16,960 nt of DNA from an uncultured Campylobacter sp. GTDB taxonomy: Bacteria > Actinomycetota > Actinomycetes > Mycobacteriales > Mycobacteriaceae. Both the position numbers and the translations under genes were made by a program. How positions within the stretch are numbered: the stretch's first letter is position 1; every line of letters begins with the position of its first letter. Below are positions 1 to 6,918 of this stretch, in pieces. The notes under the pieces are model-generated. The model was not told the DNA's origin and searched no databases. It was given only the letters and a program-made list of their open reading frames with translations. Where the stretch lies: contig CALTYW010000038.1 of assembly GCA_943913625.1 (NCBI GenBank), forward strand, positions 1 through 16,960, in the 5' to 3' direction.

Positions 1-857
1 TGTCCAACGACGCCTACGGCGGCACCTACCGCCTGATCCAGCAGGTGTTCACGCTGTGGGGCGTGGAAAACACCGTGGTGGACATGACCAACCCGGACGA
101 GGTCGCCGCCGCGGTGAAGAACAACACCAAGGTCATCTGGGTGGAAACGCCAACCAACCCGATGCTGGACATCGTGGACGTCCAGGCCATCGCCGCGGTG
201 AAGCAACAGGCCGCGCTGGTGGTGGACAACACCTTCGCCTCGCCGTACCTGCAAAAGCCCTTCGATCTGGGCGCGGACGTGGTGGTGCACTCCACCACGA
301 AGTACATCGGCGGGCACTCCGACGTGGTGGGCGGCATCGTCTGCGGGGACGACTCGCGCGTGCCCGGCTTCCACGAGCAGCTGCGTTTCTTCTTCGGCTG
401 GGTGGGCGCGAACCCCTCGCCGTTTGACACCTACCTCACCGGCCGCGGCCTGAAAACGCTCGCGGTGCGCATGGACAAGCACTGCGACAACGCCGAGGCC
501 GTGGCCAAGTACCTCGACGCCCAGCCGCAGGTCGCCCGCGTGTGCTACCCGGGCTTGGAGTCCCACCCGGGCCACGAGGTGGCGAAAAAGCAGATGACCC
601 GCTTCGGCGGCATGGTCTCCGTGCTGTTCCAGACCGCGGAGCAGGCGAAGACTTTCTGCAAGTCGACCAAGTTGTTCTGCCTGGCCGAGTCGCTCGGTGG
701 CGTGGAGAGCCTGGTCGAGCACCCCGCCACCATGACCCACGTCTCCGTCGCCGGTTCCGCCCTCGAGGTGCCGGGTGAGCTGGTGCGTATCTCGGTCGGC
801 ATCGAGGACGAGGCCGACCTGATCGCGGACCTGGAGCAGGCGCTGGCGAAGCTCTAG
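1..857 (+). CDS. metB: Cystathionine gamma-synthase, 3' part (5' end outside window)
   Basis: PLP enzyme of methionine biosynthesis that joins an activated homoserine ester with cysteine to give cystathionine in the cytosol. The frame is open from base 3, and 284 residues are visible, so roughly the first 100 of the usual ~385 are outside the window. Visible family features are the NDAYGGTYRL stretch at the very start, WVETPTNP, the VVDNTFASPYL strand with the PLP-contacting Asp, and STTKYIGGHSD, whose Lys (codon 300-302) forms the Schiff base. The C-terminal LAESLGGVESLVEHPATMTH is typical of the Cys/Met-metabolism PLP family and resembles C. glutamicum MetB closely. Alternatives are cystathionine beta- or gamma-lyase, which share the fold, but overall similarity favours MetB. 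Its TAG stop overlaps the stop of the convergent pepN gene by 4 bp. Confidence 0.92.
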   Translation, partial: SNDAYGGTYRLIQQVFTLWGVENTVVDMTNPDEVAAAVKNNTKVIWVETPTNPMLDIVDVQAIAAVKQQAALVVDNTFASPYLQKPFDLGADVVVHSTTKYIGGHSDVVGGIVCGDDSRVPGFHEQLRFFFGWVGANPSPFDTYLTGRGLKTLAVRMDKHCDNAEAVAKYLDAQPQVARVCYPGLESHPGHEVAKKQMTRFGGMVSVLFQTAEQAKTFCKSTKLFCLAESLGGVESLVEHPATMTHVSVAGSALEVPGELVRISVGIEDEADLIADLEQALAKL

Positions 858-3325
858 AGCGTGCCGGAAACGCCGGCATCACCATCGTCCACGGCGGCAT
901 CGACTGTCCGGTTGCGCACGGCCCGAGCGGCGCGGTCCTGGCCCTCCGCGATGACGCGTTTGAGGCCGGAGGGGAGGGAATCGTCGTTAAGCAGGGCGTT
1001 CGCCTTGTCCACGGCTTCGGTGGTGACGTCCCAACGCGGGTACATGCCCTCGAGCGTGCGCTGCGCCATCTCGTTGGTTAGGCGGTCCCACAGCTTCGGT
1101 GCCGCCCGGAAGTACTCGTCCGTGAGCCCCTCCAACCCGGCGTCGGTGAAGGTGAGCCCGTCCATAAGGTAGCGGGCCTCGAGGTTGGTCAGGTCTTTTT
1201 CCACGAGCGTGTTCCACGCCCAGCGCTTATCGACGGTCGCCCGCGCCCGCAACCGGGAAATCTTGCCCTCCGAGGTGTCGTCCTGCTCCTCGTCGGCGGC
1301 CTCGAGGGGCAGCGCGCCCGCGGCGATCAGGTTGGCCAGCGCGAGCCAGCGAATCTCCTGGTTCTCGGAGGTTTCGAGCAGCTGCTTGAAGTGCGCGATG
1401 GTTTCCTCGGTGGGGGTGAGGCGGGCGAGTGCCCGGTCGAAGATCGCTGCCGGCTCGGCGCCGCGGAAGGCGTTGTTGAGCAGGTCCATGCCCTCGCCCT
1501 GCCACTGCGGCGCGACGTACTGGCGCACGGCCTGGGTGGCTTGGGCCAGCAGGCGCTCCTGCACACTCGGATGCGTTTCCGCCGGGGCGAAGCGGGCCAC
1601 GAGGCGCACGAACTCGCGGGCGGGGAGCTGGCCGTCTCGCACGGACTCCCACAGGCTCGACCACACCAAGGTGCGGGCAAGGGAGTCTTCGATGTCGCCG
1701 AGGTGCTCGAGGGCGAACTGCTGGTGCTCGGGTGTCAGCCCCATGAGGCAGTAGGTGAGGTCGTCGTCGTTGACCAACGCCAGGTCGTGCTCGATGCCGG
1801 CGAGCTCGGGGATCTCTGTGCGCTCGCCGTCGATGTCGGTTTCAACCTGATGGATCCTGCGTACGACGGCGGAGCCGGTGCCGGCGTCGTCGTCAAGCTT
1901 GTAGAGCCCCACGCGGACGCGGTGCGGGCGGATGACGTCGGATTCCTGCACAACGACGAACTTTCCGTCCGAATCCGTCTCCGGGCGCAGCCTGGACACT
2001 CCCGTGGTGCGCAGCCACTTCTCGGCCCAACCGGACAGGTCGCGGCCGGAGGCTTCCTCGAGCGCGCCGAGCAAGTCCGCGAAGGTGGCGTTCGCGTACG
2101 CGTGGTTGTCGAAGTGGCTGCGCACGCCCCCGAAGAACTCCTCGTAGCCCACGTAGGCCTGCAGCTGCTTCAGCACGGACGCGCCCTTGGCGTAGGTGAT
2201 GCCGTCGAAGTTCTGCTCCGCGGTTTCAATGTCCGGCGCGTCCGCCGCGATCGGGTGGGTGGACGGCAGCTGGTCCTGGGAGTAGGCCCACGCCTTCTCC
2301 ACGGAGGCGAAGGTGGTCCATGCTTCCGGGTACTCTCCGATGCCCACCTGCGCGGTGGCGGCGGACCAGGTGGCGAACGACTCGTTGAGCCACAGGTCGT
2401 CCCACCACTGCATGGTCACCAGGTCGCCGAACCACATGTGCGCCATCTCGTGGAGGATGGTGTCGTTGCGGCGCTCCAGGCGGTACGGGGTGGGCTCCGA
2501 GGTGAAGACGTACTCGTCGCGGTAGGTCACACACCCCACGTGCTCCATGGCGCCCATGTTGTACTCGGGGCAGAACACCTGGTCGTACTTGTCGCCGAAG
2601 GGGTAGGTGCGGCCGAAGTTGGCGTGGTAGAAGTCGAAGCCGTCCTTCGTCTGCTTAAACAGGCGCTCCGAATCCATGTGGGGGATCAAAGACGCACGCG
2701 CGTAGAGGCCGAGCTCAATGGTTCGTTCCTGGCCGTCGTCGCCGGTGCAGGTGTAGGTGTCGGAGACGCGCTCGAACTCGCCGGCGCAGATGCAGATGAG
2801 GTAGGTCGACAGCGGGTAGTCGATGCTGGTGGACCAGGTTGCGGTGCCGTCGCCGTTGTCCTCGCGGGTGACCTCCTCATTCAAGATCACGGTGTAGCGC
2901 TCCGGCGCGGTGACCCGCACGGTGTACGTCGCCTTCAGGTCCGGCTGGTCGAAGCCGGCGAACACCTTCATTGCCATCGCCGGCTCGAACTGGGTGTACA
3001 GGTAATCCTTGCCGTCGACCGGGTCGGTGAACTTGTGCAGGCCTTCGCCGGTGCGGTTGTAGCGCTCCTTGGCTTCAACATGGAGGACATGGGAGCCGTC
3101 GAGAAGCGAAAGCTCCCTGCCCTCAATCGGGTTGCCGTTCAAAAACGCCTGGAACTCGTCGGCCACCAGGTCGAAGTGGGTTTGCCCCTCCTTCGAATCG
3201 AAGTTGACCGTGGTGGTGGAGGTGAAGGTGTCCTCGCCGGTGATGTCGAGGTTGATGTCGTAGCGGACGTTGGAAATCAGCTGCGCGCGGTGCTGCGCGT
3301 CCTTTCGAGTCAGGTTGGTTTTCAT
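854..3325 (-). CDS. pepN: Aminopeptidase N, M1 zinc metallopeptidase
   Basis: Cytosolic broad-specificity aminopeptidase of 823 residues, slightly short of the usual actinobacterial ~850. The zinc site is complete: HEMAH at residues 292-296, followed after 18 residues by Glu315 (HEXXH-X18-E), and the proposed catalytic Tyr378 lies in DGITYAKGAS. The N-terminal beta-rich domain precedes the catalytic core, and a long helical C-terminal domain follows. The substrate-binding exopeptidase motif, normally GAMEN, reads GAMEH (258-262), so the Asn is His; the DNA at about 2540-2555 confirms this. The ATG at 3325 was chosen because a TAGCCT -10 hexamer lies 6 nt upstream, which suggests a leaderless transcript. 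The gene is divergent from the 3349 gene and its stop overlaps metB. Function is certain at family level; the effect of the GAMEH change is unknown. Confidence 0.95.
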   Translation of the reverse strand: MKTNLTRKDAQHRAQLISNVRYDINLDITGEDTFTSTTTVNFDSKEGQTHFDLVADEFQAFLNGNPIEGRELSLLDGSHVLHVEAKERYNRTGEGLHKFTDPVDGKDYLYTQFEPAMAMKVFAGFDQPDLKATYTVRVTAPERYTVILNEEVTREDNGDGTATWSTSIDYPLSTYLICICAGEFERVSDTYTCTGDDGQERTIELGLYARASLIPHMDSERLFKQTKDGFDFYHANFGRTYPFGDKYDQVFCPEYNMGAMEHVGCVTYRDEYVFTSEPTPYRLERRNDTILHEMAHMWFGDLVTMQWWDDLWLNESFATWSAATAQVGIGEYPEAWTTFASVEKAWAYSQDQLPSTHPIAADAPDIETAEQNFDGITYAKGASVLKQLQAYVGYEEFFGGVRSHFDNHAYANATFADLLGALEEASGRDLSGWAEKWLRTTGVSRLRPETDSDGKFVVVQESDVIRPHRVRVGLYKLDDDAGTGSAVVRRIHQVETDIDGERTEIPELAGIEHDLALVNDDDLTYCLMGLTPEHQQFALEHLGDIEDSLARTLVWSSLWESVRDGQLPAREFVRLVARFAPAETHPSVQERLLAQATQAVRQYVAPQWQGEGMDLLNNAFRGAEPAAIFDRALARLTPTEETIAHFKQLLETSENQEIRWLALANLIAAGALPLEAADEEQDDTSEGKISRLRARATVDKRWAWNTLVEKDLTNLEARYLMDGLTFTDAGLEGLTDEYFRAAPKLWDRLTNEMAQRTLEGMYPRWDVTTEAVDKANALLNDDSLPSGLKRVIAEGQDRAARAVRNRTVDAAVDDGDAGVSGTL

Positions 3326-3331
3326 GCGACC

Positions 3332-3337
3332 AGGCTA
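3332..3337 (-). promoter_or_regulatory. Putative -10 hexamer of pepN (leaderless)
   Basis: On the minus strand the hexamer reads TAGCCT (TAnnnT type) and ends 6 nt before the pepN ATG, the geometry expected for a leaderless actinobacterial transcript. It overlaps by two bases the -10 of the divergent gene. No convincing -35 is visible. Confidence 0.5.
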
Positions 3338-3341
3338 CCCT
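3336..3341 (+). promoter_or_regulatory. Putative -10 hexamer of the thiol oxidoreductase gene (leaderless)
   Basis: TACCCT followed by exactly 7 nt and then ATG. No Shine-Dalgarno sequence fits in the 23-bp gap. The same hexamer and spacing recur before rpiB. It shares its TA step with the pepN -10 on the other strand. Confidence 0.55.
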
Positions 3342-3348
3342 TGGGGCT

Positions 3349-3963
3349 ATGAGTGAAAATGTGACGTTCTATTTCGACGCATCCTGCCCGTTCGCATGGC
3401 AAACCTCCCGCTGGATCAAGGAGGTGGAGAAGGTCCGCGACATCGAGGTGGAGTGGGTGCCGATGTCGCTCGCAGTGCTTAACGACGGCCGGGACATCCC
3501 CGCCGACTACGCATCCATGATGGAGGCCAACTGGGGCCCCGCCCGTGTCTTCGCCAAGGTGAAGTGCGACGAGCCGGAGAAGGTGGACGAGCTCTACACC
3601 GCCATGGGCGAGATGATCCACGCCGGCGGCGAAGGCGGCAAGAAGGGCTACGGCGCCTACGACGCAATCATCGCCGCGGCGTTGGAAAAGGTGGGTCTGC
3701 CCGCTGCCTTCGCGGAGGTCGCCAACACGGACGCCGAGGACGACCTGCTGCGCGGGTTCCACCAGCAGGCCATGGACGCGGTCGGCGACGAGGTGGGCAC
3801 CCCGGTGGTCAAGCTCGGCGACACCGCCTTCTTCGGCCCGGTGATCACCCGTGTGCCGGAGGGCGAGGCCGCAGGCGAGCTGTTCGACCACGCGGTTGGC
3901 CTCGCGTCCTTCCCGTACTTCTTCGAGTTGAAGCGCTCCCGCACCGAGATGCCGCAGGTGTAG
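3349..3963 (+). CDS. Mycothiol-dependent nitroreductase Rv2466c-like / DsbA-family thiol oxidoreductase
   Basis: 204-residue cytosolic protein with a thioredoxin-like fold and helical insertion. It is recognisably related to M. tuberculosis Rv2466c, a mycothiol-dependent reductase that reduces nitro compounds: shared stretches include TSRWI-EV-KVRDIEV, MSLA-LN, LYTAMG-IH, MDAVG-VGTP, AFFGPV and the C-terminal FFELKR-RTE. The active site is C13-P14-F15-A16, where Rv2466c has CPWC, so the resolving Cys is absent; the only other Cys is Cys73. The cis-Pro loop is Thr151-Pro152. No signal peptide is present. It sits beside pepN and rpiB, a neighbourhood I recall from C. glutamicum. A one-Cys active site would suit a mycothiol-linked monothiol mechanism (inference). 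No F420 or FMN motif was seen. Confidence 0.85.
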   Translation: MSENVTFYFDASCPFAWQTSRWIKEVEKVRDIEVEWVPMSLAVLNDGRDIPADYASMMEANWGPARVFAKVKCDEPEKVDELYTAMGEMIHAGGEGGKKGYGAYDAIIAAALEKVGLPAAFAEVANTDAEDDLLRGFHQQAMDAVGDEVGTPVVKLGDTAFFGPVITRVPEGEAAGELFDHAVGLASFPYFFELKRSRTEMPQV

Positions 3964-3969
3964 GGGTCC

Positions 3970-3988
3970 GGTGGGGCTTTGCCCCACC
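3970..3988 (+). terminator. Hairpin downstream of the thiol oxidoreductase gene
   Basis: Perfect 8-bp inverted repeat GGTGGGGC / GCCCCACC with a TTT loop, starting 7 nt after the stop codon. No T-run follows, so it is a weak or non-canonical terminator, or an mRNA 3'-end stabiliser, lying before the rpiB promoter. Confidence 0.45.
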
Positions 3989-4014
3989 AGGGTTCCGCCA
4001 CGACGCGGGTGCAC

Positions 4015-4020
4015 TACCCT
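4015..4020 (+). promoter_or_regulatory. rpiB: Putative -10 hexamer of rpiB (leaderless)
   Basis: TACCCT, a 7-nt spacer, then ATG at 4028. This supports the 4028 start over longer in-frame starts such as the one at 3971, which would run through the preceding hairpin. Confidence 0.55.
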
Positions 4021-4027
4021 GAACCAC

Positions 4028-4501
4028 ATGCGTATTTACCTAGGAGCAGACCACGCCGGATTCGAGCGGAAAAACCAGATCAAGGCCCACCTCGAGGCCC
4101 AGGGGCATGAGGTGACCGACTGCGGCGCACACGAGTACGACGCGCTGGACGATTACCCGGCGTTTTGCATCGCCGCCGCGGAGGCAGTGGTGAACGACCC
4201 GGGTTCGCTCGGCATCGTGCTGGGTGGTTCCGGCAACGGCGAGCAGATCGCCGCGAACAAGGTGAAGGGTGCGCGCTGCGCGCTCGCGTGGTCCGAGGAG
4301 ACCGCGAAGCTGGCCCGCGAGCACAACAACGCCCAGCTCATCGGCATCGGCGGCCGCATGCACACCGAGGAGGAGGCACTGAAGATCGTTGACGCATTCG
4401 TGAACCAGCCGTGGAGCGAGGAGGAGCGGCACCAGCGCCGCATCGACATCCTGGCTGAGTATGAGAAGACCGGTGTCGCGCCGGAGGTCCCGGGAGCCTA
4501 A
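4028..4501 (+). CDS. rpiB: Ribose-5-phosphate isomerase B
   Basis: Interconverts ribose-5-phosphate and ribulose-5-phosphate in the non-oxidative pentose phosphate pathway. 157 residues, the normal RpiB length. Family motifs are GADHAGFE (6-13) at the N-terminal phosphate/ring-opening site and GGSGNGEQIAANKV (66-79). Glu72 in GSGNGE occupies the place of the catalytic base known as Glu75 in the mycobacterial enzyme, where E. coli RpiB uses a Cys. REHNNAQ and IGGR complete the phosphate site. The start was chosen because MRIYLGADHAG is the canonical N-terminus and a TACCCT -10 lies 7 nt upstream. A strong hairpin terminator follows. Confidence 0.96.
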   Translation: MRIYLGADHAGFERKNQIKAHLEAQGHEVTDCGAHEYDALDDYPAFCIAAAEAVVNDPGSLGIVLGGSGNGEQIAANKVKGARCALAWSEETAKLAREHNNAQLIGIGGRMHTEEEALKIVDAFVNQPWSEEERHQRRIDILAEYEKTGVAPEVPGA

Positions 4502-4511
4502 GCAACCCACA

Positions 4512-4563
4512 AACCAAGAGCCACCATTTACCATTACGTTCGTAAATGGTGGCGTTTTTGGTT
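4512..4563 (+). terminator. Long inverted repeat, likely rpiB terminator
   Basis: Perfect 12-bp arms GCCACCATTTAC (4520-4531) and GTAAATGGTGGC (4542-4553) enclose a 10-nt loop, followed by GTTTTTGG. Outer arms AACCAA (4512-4517) and TTGGTT (4558-4563) pair again across a small internal bubble. Stem plus T-run fits an intrinsic terminator for rpiB. The inner part is also one copy of the repeated operator-like motif. Confidence 0.7.
4527..4546 (+). repeat. Palindromic operator-like motif, copy 1
   Basis: 20-bp motif built as TTTACC-ATTACG-TTCGTAAA. It matches copy 2 (4566-4585) at 18 of 20 positions. The core is a near-palindrome TTACGT|TCGTAA with an additional left half-site TTACCA. It is embedded in the rpiB terminator hairpin. 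Confidence 0.55.
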
Positions 4564-4565
4564 GA

Positions 4566-4585
4566 TTTACGATTACGATCGTAAA
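4566..4585 (+). repeat. Palindromic operator-like motif, copy 2, touching the ATPase start
   Basis: TTACGA-TTACGA-TCGTAA: a perfect 12-bp palindrome TTACGATCGTAA preceded by a direct copy of its left half-site. Seen another way, 10-bp arms GATTTACGAT / ATCGTAAATC (4564-4573, 4578-4587) flank TACG and end exactly at the GTG start. Its position over the presumed -10 and start codon suggests a repressor site, possibly autoregulatory (inference). Confidence 0.6.
4574..4579 (+). promoter_or_regulatory. Putative -10 hexamer of the ATPase gene, inside the palindrome
   Basis: TACGAT (TAnnnT) ends 8 nt before the GTG at 4588. It lies wholly inside palindrome copy 2, so any protein bound there would block transcription. 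No Shine-Dalgarno sequence is visible. Confidence 0.4.
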
Positions 4586-4587
4586 TC

Positions 4588-5796
4588 GTGAACATCTTCC
4601 CCCGTCCGCAGTATCTCGACGAGCTCACATCGGTCGAGGGCAACGACCTCGTCCGCCTCGTCAGCGGCGTGCGCCGAAGCGGAAAATCGACGTTGCTGCA
4701 GCTCTACCGCGAGCACCTCATGGGGCAGGGAGTAGCCCCGGATGCGGTCCTCACCATCAATTTCGAGGACCTTGCGTTCGACCCGCTGCGTGACGCGGCG
4801 GCATTCCATGCTCATGTCCGCGAAGCGGTGGAGCGGGGAGTGACGCATCTGCATGTGGACGAGGTGCAGGAACTCGACCAGTGGGCGAGGGTGATCAACT
4901 CACTGCGGGCATCGGGGGACCTGGAAATCTGCGTCACTGGCTCGAACGCCTCGATGTTCGCTGGGGAGGGGTTGACGTACCTCGCGGGCCGCTACGTCAC
5001 TATTGAAGTGTTCCCGCTCTCGTTGGCCGAGTTCCGGCAGTTCACCGAAACGAATCCCGAGGAACCAGTTGAGGTGTCCTACGGGCGGTGGCTGCAAAGT
5101 GGCGGTTTCGCCCGTAGCGTGCTTGCATCCTCACCCGAGCTCACACGCCAACTGAACCGCGATCTGTTCGATTCGATCTTCACCCGCGACATCGCCATCC
5201 GTGGCGGCGTGAGGGATACGGCGGTCTTTCTCAAAGTCGCCTCGTTTGTGATGGATAACTCCGGCTCGCCGCTGTCCGCAAACAAAATCGCCAACACGCT
5301 CACTTCGCAGGGCCACAAAGTCAGCACCGACACGGTCGACCGCTACTTAGCGCTGATGGCGGATGCTCACCTGATCTACCCCTGCCACCGGTACGACACC
5401 CGGGGCCGTGGCTGGCTGAAGTCCACGCCCAAGTACTACTGGGTCGATGCGGGGCTACGCGACGCGTTGACGGGTCGCCGCGGTTCCAACACCGGCCACG
5501 ACCTGGAAAACCAGGTGTACCTCGAACTGCTACGTCAGCGCTACGAAGTGTTCACGGGGGTCGGTCCCGGCGGCGAGATCGATTTCCTCGCCCGCAAAGC
5601 GGATCGCACTGTCTATATCCAAACAGCGCTCACCGCAATGGATGAGCGCGTGCTCGAGCGGGAGGTGTCCTCGTTCAAGGGGCTGCCTCCAGGGTCACGC
5701 TGCGTGCTGCTCACCGGAGACCGCCTCCCACTTGCCTCCGGGGATATCGAGCAGCTCAACGCCTTCGAATTCCTCGCCCGCACCGCAGCGCTCTAG
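4588..5796 (+). CDS. ATP-binding protein: AAA ATPase with C-terminal DUF4143 domain
   Basis: 402-residue protein of the widespread AAA_14/DUF4143 family, whose physiological role is not settled. Walker A is GVRRSGKST (27-35), Walker B HLHVDE (Asp91-Glu92), and a sensor-1-like VTGSNA lies near 117-122. The middle carries the family's PLSLAEFRQF stretch and a winged-helix-like segment (ANKIANTL...STDTVDRYL). The C-terminal part, with YYWVDAGLRDAL, GHDLENQVYLELLRQR and GGEIDFLAR, resembles a PD-(D/E)XK-like fold. The expected Lys position reads YIQTA, so nuclease activity is unlikely. The GTG start directly after the palindrome gives the MNIFPRPQYL N-terminus typical of the family. The gene looks less GC-rich than its neighbours by eye and fits no neighbouring pathway, suggesting an accessory or horizontally acquired gene. 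Confidence 0.88.
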   Translation: MNIFPRPQYLDELTSVEGNDLVRLVSGVRRSGKSTLLQLYREHLMGQGVAPDAVLTINFEDLAFDPLRDAAAFHAHVREAVERGVTHLHVDEVQELDQWARVINSLRASGDLEICVTGSNASMFAGEGLTYLAGRYVTIEVFPLSLAEFRQFTETNPEEPVEVSYGRWLQSGGFARSVLASSPELTRQLNRDLFDSIFTRDIAIRGGVRDTAVFLKVASFVMDNSGSPLSANKIANTLTSQGHKVSTDTVDRYLALMADAHLIYPCHRYDTRGRGWLKSTPKYYWVDAGLRDALTGRRGSNTGHDLENQVYLELLRQRYEVFTGVGPGGEIDFLARKADRTVYIQTALTAMDERVLEREVSSFKGLPPGSRCVLLTGDRLPLASGDIEQLNAFEFLARTAAL

Positions 5797-5798
5797 CG

Positions 5799-5822
5799 CA
5801 CCAGCCGGAGCTCACCAGCCGG
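5799..5822. repeat. Short direct repeat at the ATPase / glycosyltransferase 3' junction
   Basis: CACCAGCCGG occurs at 5799-5808 and 5813-5822, separated by AGCT. The second copy lies in the last codons of the glycosyltransferase gene. A tiny palindrome GCGCT-CT-AGCGC covers the ATPase stop just upstream. It may be a scar of a local duplication or insertion, or chance. Confidence 0.35.
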
Positions 5823-6918
5823 CGAAGTAGCGCTCCAGCTGCAGCGGGCCGGACACGGGGGTCAGGCCAATGTCCTCTGGGTGCGCCGACTCGGGCTCCA
5901 AGCCCAGCGCCGCCGCCCGGGCGGTGCGCACCATCGTGCCGTCGGGGCACAGCACGTGCTCGACGGCCAACAACGCGTCCATGTTCTCCGGTGCCCAGGC
6001 GGCACCGACGGCCACCTGCACCCGGGCGTCGGTCTCGGTGGTGGTGACGCGCGGGTCGTCGTCGAAAAGCAATGGCACCTCGGTGACGCGCACGCACGCT
6101 CCGACCTTGAGCCACTCGGCGATGAGGAATTCGGTGACGCCGGGGTCGTCGAAGGCGGGCAGGGTGACTGCGATGTCGAAGGTGGGGAAGATGACGTGTT
6201 CGGGGCGCGCCAGCGAGTGGGTGATGCGCCGTGCGAGCGCCAGCGACTCCGCGTTTTTCACGCGGATGGCCTCGGCGGGGTCGTCGAAGCGCGAGCCGAA
6301 ATCCGCCTCGTCGTGGACCGCGACCGCGGCGGGTTCGTGCACGAACGTGGCCCCGGCGTTCCAGGCGCGGAAGCCGAACTCCCAGTCCTCGCCGCCGTAG
6401 CCGACCATGGTGGCGTCGAAGCCGCCGACCTCGCGAAAGAACTCCGCGGAGCAGGTCAGCACCGCGGAGATGATGAAGCGCCACGAGGTGTGGTCGGCGT
6501 CGCGCAGGTTGGTCGTAGCCTCCCAAGCATCGCCGAGCCAGGCCGGTTCCTCGCGCTCAGGGCCGGTCAGCCGCGTGCCCACGATCACCGCGCGCGCGTC
6601 GCCCCGCACATGCGGCACCACGGCCGATAAATACCCCGGCTCGGGCACAGTGTCGGCGTCGAGGAACGCGAGCACCTCCCCGGAGGCTGCCTCGGCGCCC
6701 AAGTTGCGGGCGGCGGCGGCGCGGAACCCCTGGTCTGCCTGCGTCACAACCACGGCGCCGTCGACCTCCGGGACCTGCGAAGATCCGTCGTCGGCCACCA
6801 CGATCTCCACCTCGCCCGCGTAGTCCTGCGCGCGAACCGCCGCGACCACCCGCGCGAGCGATTCCGGGTCGTTGTAGTGCGGAATCACCACACTCACTTC
6901 AGGCCAGCGAAGCGCCAT
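5812..6918 (-). CDS. Glycosyltransferase family 2 with GT7C (galactosyltransferase-like) C-terminal region
   Basis: 368-residue predicted inverting GT-A glycosyltransferase using a nucleotide sugar. The N-terminal Rossmann-like part VSVVIPHYN (8-16) and VVADDGSS (40-47) binds the nucleotide. FLDADT contains the metal-binding D87-A-D89. GYGGEDWEFGFR (173-184) is the GT7C motif with the catalytic/acceptor-side Glu-Asp pair. The remaining ~150 C-terminal residues are of unknown role. No membrane segment or signal is present. The ATG at 6918 was chosen because MALRWPEVSVV fits the family and GGAGG lies 4 nt upstream; an in-frame GTG at 6930 is less likely. It overlaps the upstream gene by 25 bp and is last in the leftward operon. 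Donor and acceptor cannot be read from sequence. Confidence 0.87.
   Translation of the reverse strand: MALRWPEVSVVIPHYNDPESLARVVAAVRAQDYAGEVEIVVADDGSSQVPEVDGAVVVTQADQGFRAAAARNLGAEAASGEVLAFLDADTVPEPGYLSAVVPHVRGDARAVIVGTRLTGPEREEPAWLGDAWEATTNLRDADHTSWRFIISAVLTCSAEFFREVGGFDATMVGYGGEDWEFGFRAWNAGATFVHEPAAVAVHDEADFGSRFDDPAEAIRVKNAESLALARRITHSLARPEHVIFPTFDIAVTLPAFDDPGVTEFLIAEWLKVGACVRVTEVPLLFDDDPRVTTTETDARVQVAVGAAWAPENMDALLAVEHVLCPDGTMVRTARAAALGLEPESAHPEDIGLTPVSGPLQLERYFAGW

Noticed and set aside
1391..3352. Very long open frame on the plus strand opposite pepN
   Set aside because: It has a Val/Gly/Arg-rich low-information composition without domains, as expected from the strand opposite a high-GC gene; pepN has a complete catalytic site.
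3970..3988. Hairpin considered as a riboswitch or attenuator for rpiB
   Set aside because: It ends 26 bp before the presumed rpiB -10 hexamer, so it is not part of a leaderless rpiB transcript; a 3'-end hairpin for the upstream gene is simpler.
3971..4027. Longer rpiB reading starting at 3971
   Set aside because: It would encode the preceding hairpin and promoter; ATG 4028 gives the canonical MRIYLGADHAG start and a leaderless -10 at correct spacing.
4527..4585. Two repeats with a 19-bp gap, considered as a CRISPR fragment
   Set aside because: There are only two copies, the gap is too short, there are no cas genes, and each repeat is a palindrome tied to a terminator or start codon.
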